Assembly: GCF_011602085.1 (NCBI RefSeq) | Contig: NZ_JAAONY010000001.1 | Span: 1 to 64,000 of the forward strand | Direction: 5' to 3' | Length of the DNA: 64,000 nt | DNA from: Pseudoteredinibacter isoporae | Lineage (GTDB): Bacteria; Pseudomonadota; Gammaproteobacteria; Pseudomonadales; Cellvibrionaceae | The notes under the pieces: model-generated | Database searches by the model: none | The model's input: the letters and a program-made list of their open reading frames with translations, nothing else | Told to the model about the DNA's origin: nothing | Part shown: positions 38,988 through 47,442 of the stretch, piece by piece | How the letters are laid out: each line of letters starts with the position of its first letter | How positions within the stretch are numbered: position 1 is the stretch's first letter | Program-made: the position numbers and the translations under genes

Positions 38988-40094
38988 TCACAAATGCGCC
39001 AGCGGGTCATCGGCGAAGGGCTCAAAAAAAGCCGCCACTTCTTCCTCGCTCACGTCCGCAATATTCTTGTGCTGCCAGTTTGGATTGCGATCCTTGTCGA
39101 TCAGCAGTGCGCGAACACCTTCTTTAAAATGCCCTTTCGCAGCACAATGGCGTGACATGGTTAATTCCATGCGAAACACATCAGCCAGTCCCTTATGCGC
39201 ACCTTCACGCATTTGAGCAACCACCAGATGAGGAGTCACCGGACAGCCATTACGCAAAGTGTCGATCGCACGTGACAGCCATTTATCTTCCGTTTGGTAA
39301 TCAAGAATGTTCTGGCAGATTTCTGCCGTGGAATCACCATCACATAAGCTGTTAATCAGATCGTAGTTCGGGCGCACGTTCGGCTCCGGCATTTGAGCCG
39401 CAGACTGAGCTTCATAATGACGCAGCACTTTATTCACTGCGGATTCGGCACTGCCTGACCAATCCGCAGCTTGCAGATCACTCAGAACATTCGCACGATA
39501 TTCATTTGCCACCAGGCGATCAGCAAGACCGACAAACTTGGCATCGCTCGCATTAATGTTCGCGCCGGTTAAACCCAGGAACAAACCGGTATTCCCTGGA
39601 GCGTGATTTAAAAACCAGGTCCCCCCCACATCCGGGTACAAACCAATGGTCACTTCCGGCATCGCCATTCGATTGGTTTCGGTGGCGACACGATGACTGG
39701 CCGCATCCATCAAGCCGAGACCACCGCCCATCACAATGCCATGCCCCCATAAAATGATCGGCTTTTTGAAGGTATGCATATGATAATCAAGGGCATATTC
39801 GCGACTGAAAAAATTCACGCAATAATCGTTGGGAATCTCTTCGCCATACGCTGCACTGCCACCATGCAATGCAACCACATCACCGCCCGCACAAAAAGCC
39901 TTATCGCCAGCGCCCTGTAGAAATACGCAGGCAATAGCATCATCTTCTTCCCAGGCACTGAAACGCTCCTGCAACAAATCAATCATTTGCAGGTTCAGGG
40001 AATTCAAAGACTTCTCAACGTTCAACGTCGCCAGACCAATCTTCTTACCACCCGCCGCTTCCAGCTCTTCAAACAAAACAGGTAATTCAGCCAT
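38988..40094 (-). CDS. 3-hydroxyisobutyryl-CoA hydrolase (crotonase family)
   Basis: Releases 3-hydroxyisobutyrate from its CoA ester. 368 residues, longer than simple enoyl-CoA hydratases because of the C-terminal extension typical of HIBCH. Crotonase signatures are visible: AFCAGGDVVALH (about 66-77), GHGIVMGGGLGLM (about 117-129) and the MPEVTIGLYPDVGGTWFL segment (about 143-160) with the catalytic Glu and Asp. I prefer the second of two adjacent ATGs (40094), because GAGAAG is then five bases away. A 139-bp palindromic repeat separates it from the hydratase gene upstream. Confidence 0.93.
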   Translation of the reverse strand: MAELPVLFEELEAAGGKKIGLATLNVEKSLNSLNLQMIDLLQERFSAWEEDDAIACVFLQGAGDKAFCAGGDVVALHGGSAAYGEEIPNDYCVNFFSREYALDYHMHTFKKPIILWGHGIVMGGGLGLMDAASHRVATETNRMAMPEVTIGLYPDVGGTWFLNHAPGNTGLFLGLTGANINASDAKFVGLADRLVANEYRANVLSDLQAADWSGSAESAVNKVLRHYEAQSAAQMPEPNVRPNYDLINSLCDGDSTAEICQNILDYQTEDKWLSRAIDTLRNGCPVTPHLVVAQMREGAHKGLADVFRMELTMSRHCAAKGHFKEGVRALLIDKDRNPNWQHKNIADVSEEEVAAFFEPFADDPLAHL

Positions 40095-40152
40095 CATCGC
40101 TTCTCAAAATAATTAGATTTTGGAAAATCCGTTTAATAAATGAATCAAAAAT

Positions 40153-40291
40153 GAGTGCTTTCAGGGGTGCGATTTAGGTTCGAGAGCAAGGAGGCTCTGC
40201 GCACAGGAAGGGAGCGTACATTGAGTACGTAACCGACCGAGCACAGCGCCGACGCAGCTATCGGGCCTAAAGCGCGCACCTGAAGGTGCTC
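40153..40291. repeat. 139-bp imperfect palindromic element inside the valine operon
   Basis: The outer arms (40153-40187 and 40257-40291, 35 nt each) pair at 26 positions by Watson-Crick rules. Six of the nine other positions become G-T wobbles when read on the plus strand. An inner GTAC-NNNNN-GTAC hairpin sits near 40215-40230. The right arm ends three bases from the stop codon of the hydratase gene. It looks like a REP-type intergenic element. I see no second copy in this window. Confidence 0.7.
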
Positions 40292-40294
40292 AAT

Positions 40295-41077
40295 TTAAGC
40301 GTTTTTCCAATCGGGCTTTCTCTTCTCAATAAACGCCGCCACACCTTCTTTTTGATCCTGGGTATCCCACAGTTTCACAAAGGTCTCGCGCTCAAGTGCG
40401 CGGGCAGAATTCATGGTTTGATTGCGAGCCGCCATAATTAACTCTTTACATACGCGAACGGATGTTGGTGACTGACCCGCAACCTTGTCGGCCAGCTCGA
40501 TCGCTTTTTCCAGTACAGAACCGGTAGGTACGACTTCCTGCACCAATCCTATCTGCTCTGCTTTCGGCGCTTTAACGCGCTCGCCCAACAGGATCATGCG
40601 CTTGGCCCAGGCTTCACCAACCAACCACGGCAAATGCTGAGTACCCAAACCACCCGGTAACAAACCAACCGCGGCTTCAGGCAAAGCTAACTGAGCCTGT
40701 TCTTCACACACACGGATGTCACAGGCCAGTGCCGTTTCAAGACCACCACCCATGGCAAAACCAGTGATGGCAGCAATGGAAACGCCCTGATAGTGCGCAA
40801 GCGCTTCAAACGCTTCACCGAAGGCACCGATAAATTCAAAAGCCTGGCCTTTGTCGTCGTGGTTAAAACGATTCAGATCGGCGCCGGCAGAGAAAAACTT
40901 TTCGCTTTCGCTGGCAATAATCAATGCGTAGTTGTCTTTATCAGCATTCAGTTCTTCAACTTTTGCTTTTAACTCGCGCAGGCTTTCTGGTGTCCAGGTA
41001 TTGGCCGGCGGATTGTTCATGGTAATAATGCAGGTATGACCACGAGTTTCGTATTTTAATAGACCTGTTTCACTCAT
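40295..41077 (-). CDS. enoyl-CoA hydratase (methacrylyl-CoA hydratase role)
   Basis: A 260-residue crotonase-fold enzyme that, by context, hydrates methacrylyl-CoA to 3-hydroxyisobutyryl-CoA. The oxyanion-hole motif FSAGADLNRF is at about 62-71, GFAMGGGLETALACD at about 107-121 (with a catalytic Glu) and PEAAVGLLPGGLGT at about 134-147 (second Glu position). Its ATG overlaps the acyl-CoA dehydrogenase stop by four bases (ATGA), so the two are translationally coupled. Confidence 0.92.
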   Translation of the reverse strand: MSETGLLKYETRGHTCIITMNNPPANTWTPESLRELKAKVEELNADKDNYALIIASESEKFFSAGADLNRFNHDDKGQAFEFIGAFGEAFEALAHYQGVSIAAITGFAMGGGLETALACDIRVCEEQAQLALPEAAVGLLPGGLGTQHLPWLVGEAWAKRMILLGERVKAPKAEQIGLVQEVVPTGSVLEKAIELADKVAGQSPTSVRVCKELIMAARNQTMNSARALERETFVKLWDTQDQKEGVAAFIEKRKPDWKNA

Positions 41078-42240
41078 CGTATCGACTCCGTTGCTCCGTC
41101 TTGCAATATGCGGCGTGAGACCAACATACGCATTACTTCGTTAGTACCTTCAAGAATTTGATGAACACGAGTATCACGCACATAGCGTTCAATGGGATAC
41201 TCGCGCAAATAACCGTAACCACCGTGAATCTGCATGGCTTCGTTGCACACTTTAAAACTGACATCGGTGGCAAACTGTTTCGCCATGGCGCAGTAGGTGG
41301 TTTTATCGGGATGATTGTTATCCAATTTAAACCCAGCCAAACGCACCATTTGACGCGCCGCTACCAGCTCAGTTGCCATGTCGGCCAGTTTAAACTGCAA
41401 AGCCTGAAAGTTCGCGAGACTTTTGCCAAACTGACTGCGCTCATGCATATAACGCTGAGACGCCTCCAATGCAGCTTGCGCCGTACCAACAGCGGTTGTC
41501 GCGATGTTAATACGACCACCATCCAGTCCCATCATGGCGAATTTAAAGCCTTCACCCTCTTTGCCAAGCAAGTAGTGCGAGGGGATTCTAACATTTTCAA
41601 AACTGATCGCGCGGGTTGGCTGCGCATTCCAACCCATTTTCGGTTCGTTCTTACCGTAACTGACGCCTTCAGCGTCGGCAGGAATAACAAACGCACTGAT
41701 GCCTTTAGCGCCGTCTTCCTGACTACCCGTACGCGCCATAACGACAAGCACTTTGGTGCTTCCCGCACCTGAGATAAACATTTTTCCGCCATTGATGACA
41801 TAGCTGTCGCCATCTTTTCTGGCACTGGTTCGCAAGGAAGCTGCATCACTGCCTGCATTGGGCTCTGTCAAACAATAACTGACGAGATCTTCACCCGTTA
41901 CTAATGTGGGGCAAAATTCAGCTTTGGCCTGCTCAGTGCCCCAGTTGGCGATCATCCAAAGCGCCATATTATGAATGGAGATAAAGGCTGCCGTTGCGGT
42001 GCAGCCGCGAGCCAGCTCTTCCAACACAATCGCAGCATCGGTACGCTTCATGTCCATGCCGCCAACATCTTCCGGGCTGTACATGGCACAGAAACCCATT
42101 TCACCCGCTTTGGTGATGGTCTCAAGTGGGAAGATTTTTTCTTCATCCCAACTTGCTGCATTAGGCATAAGTTCGCCCTCAGCAAATGCCCGGGCGGCTT
42201 CCTGATAAGCCAGTTGATCTTCGTTTAAATTAAAATCCAT
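41074..42240 (-). CDS. acyl-CoA dehydrogenase (isobutyryl-CoA dehydrogenase role)
   Basis: A 388-residue FAD enzyme. By context and by resemblance to the ACAD8 group it oxidises isobutyryl-CoA to methacrylyl-CoA. The FAD motif YCLTEPNAGSDAAS (about 132-145) and FISGAGSTKVLVVMARTG (about 163-180) are typical; the catalytic Glu should be the one in ILEGTNEVMRML (about 366-377), and IHGGYGYL is present. AAGAGAAAAATC precedes the ATG. It is coupled to the hydratase gene by an ATGA overlap. Two palindromic elements lie between it and mmsA. Confidence 0.93.
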   Translation of the reverse strand: MDFNLNEDQLAYQEAARAFAEGELMPNAASWDEEKIFPLETITKAGEMGFCAMYSPEDVGGMDMKRTDAAIVLEELARGCTATAAFISIHNMALWMIANWGTEQAKAEFCPTLVTGEDLVSYCLTEPNAGSDAASLRTSARKDGDSYVINGGKMFISGAGSTKVLVVMARTGSQEDGAKGISAFVIPADAEGVSYGKNEPKMGWNAQPTRAISFENVRIPSHYLLGKEGEGFKFAMMGLDGGRINIATTAVGTAQAALEASQRYMHERSQFGKSLANFQALQFKLADMATELVAARQMVRLAGFKLDNNHPDKTTYCAMAKQFATDVSFKVCNEAMQIHGGYGYLREYPIERYVRDTRVHQILEGTNEVMRMLVSRRILQDGATESIR

Positions 42241-42296
42241 GATTTTTCTCTTGGTGGATTTCTTGTTTCTAATCTATCGAATCGGGCTTCTCTGCC

Positions 42297-42408
42297 GTTT
42301 CTCTAGCAGCACTAGCTGGGATCATGCCGCCGTAAACCCATCCTTGGGGGCTCGGCTTCGGCATCCCTGCCTCAGACGCATTCTCCCAGCTAGTGCTGCT
42401 AGAGAAAC
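42297..42408. repeat. fold-back repeat element, copy 1
   Basis: Two perfect 25-bp arms (42297-42321 and 42384-42408) enclose a core of about 51 nt. The core contains GGGGGCTCGGCTTCGGCAT and two small hairpins, each with an ATCC(C/T)T-type loop. The core matches that of copy 2 at 46 of 51 positions, in opposite orientation, while the arms are unrelated to those of copy 2. There is no ORF and no T tract. Confidence 0.9.
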
Positions 42409-42479
42409 TACAACATGAAAATTCAAAGCAACAAATTGAAAAGCCCTGAATAATGCTAAAAAAACCACAGTACTTAGAA

Positions 42480-42593
42480 GCGACTTACGGTGCTGTATAG
42501 CTTCCGCAACCGTCTTCGGCAAGGATGCCGAAGCCGAGCCCCCAGGGACGGGTTTACGGCGTGTTGCGAAAGCTATACAGCACCGTAAGTCGC
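42480..42593. repeat. fold-back repeat element, copy 2 (inverted relative to copy 1)
   Basis: 31-bp arms (42480-42510 and 42563-42593) match at 30 positions, and the one difference is a G-T wobble on the minus strand. The 52-nt interior, read on the minus strand, carries the conserved core. Its second inner hairpin, CTTCGGC-ATCCTT-GCCGAAG, is perfect here. It begins 38 bp after the mmsA stop. Confidence 0.9.
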
Positions 42594-42631
42594 CATCCAC
42601 TATACCTAAACGACAATAATAAATAGAAAAA

Positions 42632-44137
42632 TTACTTCATCGTAATCGTCATATTCAGTGCCGCTTCTTCCGAATCATCAAACCAGCGTTCAGTAATGGT
42701 TTTGGTTTCGGTATAGAAACGCACAGCTTGTTTACCATAGGCATGTTGATCGCCCATAAAGGAACCACGCCAGCCAGTGAATGAGAAGAACGGCAGAGGT
42801 ACAGGCACTGGTACGTTAACACCCACCTGACCGACCAGAATCTCGTGCTTGTATTTACGAGCTGCGCCACCGCTGCCAGTAAAAATAGAAGTACCGTTTC
42901 CGTTTGGATTGTTGTTAATTAGCTCAATCGCTTCATCAAGGGTATCGACATTCACAACACACAACACCGGACCGAAGATTTCATTTTTATAAATCTCCAT
43001 ATCGGTTGTTACATTGGTGAAAATGGTTGGGCCAACCCAGTTACCGTCCGGAAAACCGTCAACCGTGCAGTCGGAACCGTCGAGAATACAGTTGGCACCT
43101 TCCTGCTTACCTTTTTCAATAAAACTCAGTACACGATCGCGCGCTTGAGGATTAATTTGCGGACCATAGGCCGCTTCCGGATCGTTCCAGGCACCCGGAC
43201 GAATCTTTTGCGCTTCCGCTTTCAGCTCTTCAATCCATTCCTGACTCTTGCCAACAGCAACAACAACGGAGATAGCCATACAACGCTGACCCGCAGCACC
43301 GAAACCGGAACCGACCAGATTGTTAATAACTTGCTGCTTGTTTGCATCCGGCATAACCACCATATGGTTTTTCGCACCCACCATGCACTGAACGCGTTTC
43401 AGATTATGAGTACCTGTACGATAAATATGTTCGCCAACCGCCGTGGAACCCACAAACGAAATGCCTTTGACTTCAGGGTGAGTCAGCAATGTATCAACCT
43501 GTTCTTTACCACCGTGAACAACCTGCAAAACACCCTTCGGTGCACCGGCTTCTTCGAACAACTCGACCAGACGAGTCGGCGTCAACGGATCCTGCTCGGA
43601 AGGCTTCAAGATAAAGGTATTACCGCAGGCAATTGCCAGAGGGAACATCCATAAAGGAATCATGGCCGGGAAGTTAAATGGCGTAATACCTGCAAACACA
43701 CCCATTGGTTGAGTTACCGAAAAACAGTCAATTGTTCGCGCAACATTTTCGACCGTTTCACCCATGGTCAAACTGGCGATGTTGCAAGCGTGCTCAACGA
43801 CTTCAATACCACGGAACACGTCGCCCTTGGCATCTTCAAAAGTTTTACCGGTTTCCTGACACAGAATCTCGGCCAACTCATCGTGATGCTCTTTCAGCAG
43901 CTGCTGATACTTCAACATGATGCGGGCTCGAACGGGAACCGCCGTGTCTTTCCAGGATTTAAACGTCTCCGCCGCCGAAGCGATAGCGCGAGCCATCTCA
44001 TCTTCCGTGGCACAAGGTACCTGAGTCAGCACCTCCTGGGTGGCTGGATTAGTTACAGGAATCAGCTGTTTGGATTGGCTCTGCTGCCATTCACCTTCAA
44101 TAAAAAGAGGTACTTGGGAAGGAAAATTAAAGCTCAT
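42632..44137 (-). CDS. mmsA: methylmalonate-semialdehyde dehydrogenase (CoA-acylating)
   Basis: Converts methylmalonate semialdehyde to propionyl-CoA, the last dedicated step of valine breakdown. 501 residues of the aldehyde dehydrogenase fold. The catalytic cysteine lies in [11 protein letters not shown] (about residue 285). [16 protein letters not shown] (about 149-164) and the [17 protein letters not shown] segment near the C-terminus mark the MMSDH subgroup. The start is the ATG at 44137 with GAGGTG upstream; an in-frame GTG two codons earlier falls inside that site. First gene of the operon, divergent from the AraC regulator. Confidence 0.96.
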   Translation of the reverse strand: MSFNFPSQVPLFIEGEWQQSQSKQLIPVTNPATQEVLTQVPCATEDEMARAIASAAETFKSWKDTAVPVRARIMLKYQQLLKEHHDELAEILCQETGKTFEDAKGDVFRGIEVVEHACNIASLTMGETVENVARTIDCFSVTQPMGVFAGITPFNFPAMIPLWMFPLAIACGNTFILKPSEQDPLTPTRLVELFEEAGAPKGVLQVVHGGKEQVDTLLTHPEVKGISFVGSTAVGEHIYRTGTHNLKRVQCMVGAKNHMVVMPDANKQQVINNLVGSGFGAAGQRCMAISVVVAVGKSQEWIEELKAEAQKIRPGAWNDPEAAYGPQINPQARDRVLSFIEKGKQEGANCILDGSDCTVDGFPDGNWVGPTIFTNVTTDMEIYKNEIFGPVLCVVNVDTLDEAIELINNNPNGNGTSIFTGSGGAARKYKHEILVGQVGVNVPVPVPLPFFSFTGWRGSFMGDQHAYGKQAVRFYTETKTITERWFDDSEEAALNMTITMK

Positions 44138-44209
44138 AATCACCTCGATGGTTAAATATTGCGTTATTGGAACCAGTAGAACACAGCTATAGGCGCCATT
44201 TCGATTGAT

Positions 44210-44237
44210 TATATTGGCTTTATGATGGACTATATTG
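44210..44237. promoter_or_regulatory. candidate AraC-type operator (tandem TATATTG boxes)
   Basis: TATATTG occurs at 44210-44216 and again at 44231-44237, so the repeats start exactly 21 bp apart (two helical turns) in the same orientation. Direct half-sites at this spacing are the usual binding geometry of AraC-family activators. The site lies between mmsA and the divergent araC-type gene. Confidence 0.5.
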
Positions 44238-44271
44238 CTGTTTCCAAAGTATTAGATTACCCCGGACCAGC

Positions 44272-45156
44272 ATGGCGATTACCTCAGATTGGCCCTTGCC
44301 ACCTCAAGCGACACGCTTCCTCACTCCCCATGTTCTGTTTGAGTGGCTGATGGTCAACCCACTGACCAAAGGCTTATACCCCGTTGCCATGGGTTACTAC
44401 CCCAGTGCCCTCGGGCACTACATGGAACGTCAGGAGCACGATAATCAACTGCTGCTTTACTGCACCGCAGGCAGCGGATATCTGCAGCTCGGCGATCAAG
44501 CCTCTGAGAGAATTCAGCGCGGTCAACTGATTGCCCTCCCCAAAGGACAGCCCCACAAATACTGGGCCGACCAACAAACCCCCTGGTCAATCTACTGGTT
44601 GCACTTCGAAGGAGAATTGGCGGAACAACTGATGGGGCTGCTCAGCCCTACGGGAAAAGGATCGATTCACAAGATTGGAACCAAACCACAGGTTCTGGCC
44701 GGATTTGAGGCACTCTTTGATGTTCGCTATACCGCCACCAGTCGAACCGGGTTTATTCACGGCTGCCATCAAACCCAGCAGTTGATCAGCCTGCTTGCCG
44801 TACTTGCCAGGCAATCACGCCTTGAGAGCAAACAGGCCATCAATATGGAAAAAGTCGAAGCCTTTATGCAGCAACATCTGCACAGCAACTTCAGTCTGGA
44901 TGAGCTCGCCCAGCACATGCGACGGAGTAAATTTCATTTCAGCAAAGTCTTCAAAGAACTTACCGGACAATCCCCCATGCAATATTTTATTGCCATCAAA
45001 ATGCAGCATGCCTGCAGCCTGCTCGACAGCTCCGGCCAATCTGTCAAACGCATCTCGGCGAGTCTGGGTTATGACGATGCCTATTATTTCTCGCGCCTGT
45101 TTAAAAAACAGATCGGCCTATCACCCAGCGACTATCGCCGAAGCCGGCATCAATAA
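44272..45156 (+). CDS. mmsR: AraC family transcriptional regulator (MmsR-like)
   Basis: A 294-residue activator. The N-terminal cupin-type ligand domain (about 20-165) includes an LYCTAGSGYLQL strand pair and LPKGQPHKYWAD; the C-terminal AraC double helix-turn-helix (about 195-290) shows FSLDELAQHMRRSKFHFSKVF and ISASLGYDDAYYFSRLFKK. It is divergent from mmsA, as mmsR is from mmsAB in Pseudomonas, so control of the valine operon by a valine-pathway metabolite is likely. The symbol rests on context rather than on sequence identity. Confidence 0.85.
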   Translation: MAITSDWPLPPQATRFLTPHVLFEWLMVNPLTKGLYPVAMGYYPSALGHYMERQEHDNQLLLYCTAGSGYLQLGDQASERIQRGQLIALPKGQPHKYWADQQTPWSIYWLHFEGELAEQLMGLLSPTGKGSIHKIGTKPQVLAGFEALFDVRYTATSRTGFIHGCHQTQQLISLLAVLARQSRLESKQAINMEKVEAFMQQHLHSNFSLDELAQHMRRSKFHFSKVFKELTGQSPMQYFIAIKMQHACSLLDSSGQSVKRISASLGYDDAYYFSRLFKKQIGLSPSDYRRSRHQ

Positions 45157-45282
45157 AACAACAACCCATATAGCGTTTTTGGAAATATTCTCCCCAAGCT
45201 ATTGGACAGCACTTAAATCCTCATACATACTTATTGAATTAGTACTTTTGCATGATTAGCCGGCGTTTTGCGATAGTTGTGT

Positions 45283-47442
45283 ATGAATAAAAGTGGTTTA
45301 AACCCCGACTACATCAGGGTTATTTCAGAAGTTAGTCAATTTACCGGGACCGATTTTTTAAATCAGCTCTCCGTTCGGCTGGCGAGTTTAATTCAGGCTC
45401 AATATGTTTATATTGTGACCCTGGATTCTACCGTGGAGAACGCTCGAGTCGTCGCCGGCTTCGAGAATGGCCAGCAAGCCAAAGCCATGGAGTACCCTCT
45501 CGAAAACACCCCCTGCCAGGAACTCGCAAGCCAGGGCCGTTGCGCCTTCAATCTGAACGTCCAACAATGTTTCCCGGAAGATCACCACCTCGCTGAGATG
45601 AGTGTAAACTCCTACATCGGCACCGTACTTACCAATACACTGGGTCAGAAAATCGGGTTGATGAGTGCCCTGTACGAAAAGGAAATTCCCAATCCCGATT
45701 GGGCCCACAGCGTCTTCGATTTATTCTCCGTACGCGTTCTTGCCGAAATAGAACGCCATCTTCACCAGTTAGCATTATCTGAACAGCTTATCGAACTGGA
45801 GAGAAGAAACCGCGAAATACGGTTGTCCAGCAACATCCTGCATCGAGCCAATGAAGGCATACTGATTGCCGATCAGGATCAGAAAATCCGCACCGTTAAC
45901 CCGGCGTTTGAAAGTCTCTTTGATATTAGCGAAGAGCAAGTTCTCGGCGAGCACCTCGATGTCAGCATGGTTGATTTGCCGCCGATCATTGAAGAATTTC
46001 CAGCCGGCCGCCGAGGCTACCGGCAAGTGGAAACCAGCCTGATCGCCATTCGGGAATTCAACGATGAGCCCCCCAGCTTTTACGTCAAATTTTATCGCGA
46101 CAGAACCGAAGAGCAGCGCAGCAAAGCACAACTCCAGTATCGCTCAACCCACGATGAACAAACCGGCTTATTGCATCGACAGACCTTTTTACGTGAACTG
46201 GATACCCTCCTGGAAACCTTTCACCATGACAATCGTCGGGGTATCTATCTAAGCTTCGACATCGACAACTTTAAGTCGATTAACCAGTTTTTTGGCACCA
46301 GCACAGCCGACCAGGTGGTGAAAAGTTTTGCCCATGCCGCACGTGATCATTTTCAGGCCCAGGAATTGATTTGCAAATCCGGTGCGGATGAAATCAGCCT
46401 GTTTATTCGAGACAAATCTCATACAGAACTTGAACATGAAATCGTTCAATTCCGACAATTTATACGCGAAAAATTTTCAGCGCCGGGTTTTACCGGCAGC
46501 ATTACCTTTACCTCCGGCGCAGCCCTGTTTCCAGAAAACGGGGCCAGCGCGAGCACCTTATTGAGTAATTCAGCCCTCGCGCTGCAAAAAGCCAAAGCCA
46601 ATGGTAGAAATACACAAGTGCTTTTTGATCAGGATATAAAACGCGAAAGTGAACGCTTTCAGCATATATACAAATACCTGAGTCGAGACGGCATCGACCA
46701 GCGCATTTATCCGGTTTACCAATCCATCGTCTGCCTCAAAACCCGACAACTTATGGCCTTCGAAGCTCTTGCCAGATGGCGTAGCAAAGACAATCAGGTC
46801 ATTTCACCCCAGGAGTTTGTGGAAGTCTGTGAGCACACCGGCCTCGTTCGCGAACTGGGCGACAAAATGTTTCGGGAAGCCACAGCCTTCTTGAAAACCG
46901 TTCGCAATGAGCTGGGGCTGGATCACGTCTGCCTGTCAGTAAACCGCTCACCCGCCGAAATTCTGGACCGCAGTAATATCTGCGAAAGGTGGCTGGAAAC
47001 CCTCAATAGCAACGGTTTAAGCGCCCAGGATGTTCAGATTGAAATCACCGAAAATCTGATGATCAAAGACCCCGAGCATGCACTCAGGGAATTGAAAAAA
47101 TTGAACGAGAACGGCTTCGCGCTATCGATTGATGATTTTGGCACAGGCTTTTCAAGCTTGGCCTACATCAATCGTTACCCGTTCTCGAACCTGAAGATAG
47201 ACCGTTCATTTGTTTCCGATATCGAACACGATCCTTCCAGCTTGGCACTGGTAGAGTCGATCATCAATATCGCCAAAACTTTTTCCCTAACGACCATTGC
47301 CGAGGGTGTAGAAACCAGGGAACAGGCCGATATATTGCAAAAACTAGGTTGTGACAAGGCACAGGGGTTTTACTTTCACAAGCCCATGGACGCAGACTCA
47401 TTCTTTACGTATTTATCAGAAACCCCAAAGCCAGGTAATTAG
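45283..47442 (+). CDS. GAF-PAS-GGDEF-EAL protein, probable c-di-GMP phosphodiesterase
   Basis: A 719-residue cytoplasmic protein: a GAF-like domain (about 5-165), a PAS domain (about 180-285), GGDEF (about 290-445) and EAL (about 455-710). The GGDEF signature is degenerate (SGADE), so no cyclase activity is expected. The EAL domain looks intact: FEALARW, SVNRSP, IEITEN, IDDFGTGFSSL, LKIDRSF, AEGVET and QGFYF. The start is the ATG at 45283; an upstream TTG has no ribosome site. The stop codon overlaps the GTG of the next gene by one base, which ties this phosphodiesterase to a diguanylate cyclase. Confidence 0.9.
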   Translation: MNKSGLNPDYIRVISEVSQFTGTDFLNQLSVRLASLIQAQYVYIVTLDSTVENARVVAGFENGQQAKAMEYPLENTPCQELASQGRCAFNLNVQQCFPEDHHLAEMSVNSYIGTVLTNTLGQKIGLMSALYEKEIPNPDWAHSVFDLFSVRVLAEIERHLHQLALSEQLIELERRNREIRLSSNILHRANEGILIADQDQKIRTVNPAFESLFDISEEQVLGEHLDVSMVDLPPIIEEFPAGRRGYRQVETSLIAIREFNDEPPSFYVKFYRDRTEEQRSKAQLQYRSTHDEQTGLLHRQTFLRELDTLLETFHHDNRRGIYLSFDIDNFKSINQFFGTSTADQVVKSFAHAARDHFQAQELICKSGADEISLFIRDKSHTELEHEIVQFRQFIREKFSAPGFTGSITFTSGAALFPENGASASTLLSNSALALQKAKANGRNTQVLFDQDIKRESERFQHIYKYLSRDGIDQRIYPVYQSIVCLKTRQLMAFEALARWRSKDNQVISPQEFVEVCEHTGLVRELGDKMFREATAFLKTVRNELGLDHVCLSVNRSPAEILDRSNICERWLETLNSNGLSAQDVQIEITENLMIKDPEHALRELKKLNENGFALSIDDFGTGFSSLAYINRYPFSNLKIDRSFVSDIEHDPSSLALVESIINIAKTFSLTTIAEGVETREQADILQKLGCDKAQGFYFHKPMDADSFFTYLSETPKPGN

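Noticed and set aside
40153-40291. tRNA gene suggested by a GGTTCGA-like segment at 40178
   Set aside because: No cloverleaf can be formed around it; the segment belongs to the long palindrome.
42297-42593. Reading the palindromes as an insertion sequence or terminators
   Set aside because: No transposase ORF, arms not shared between copies, and no T tracts after the stems.
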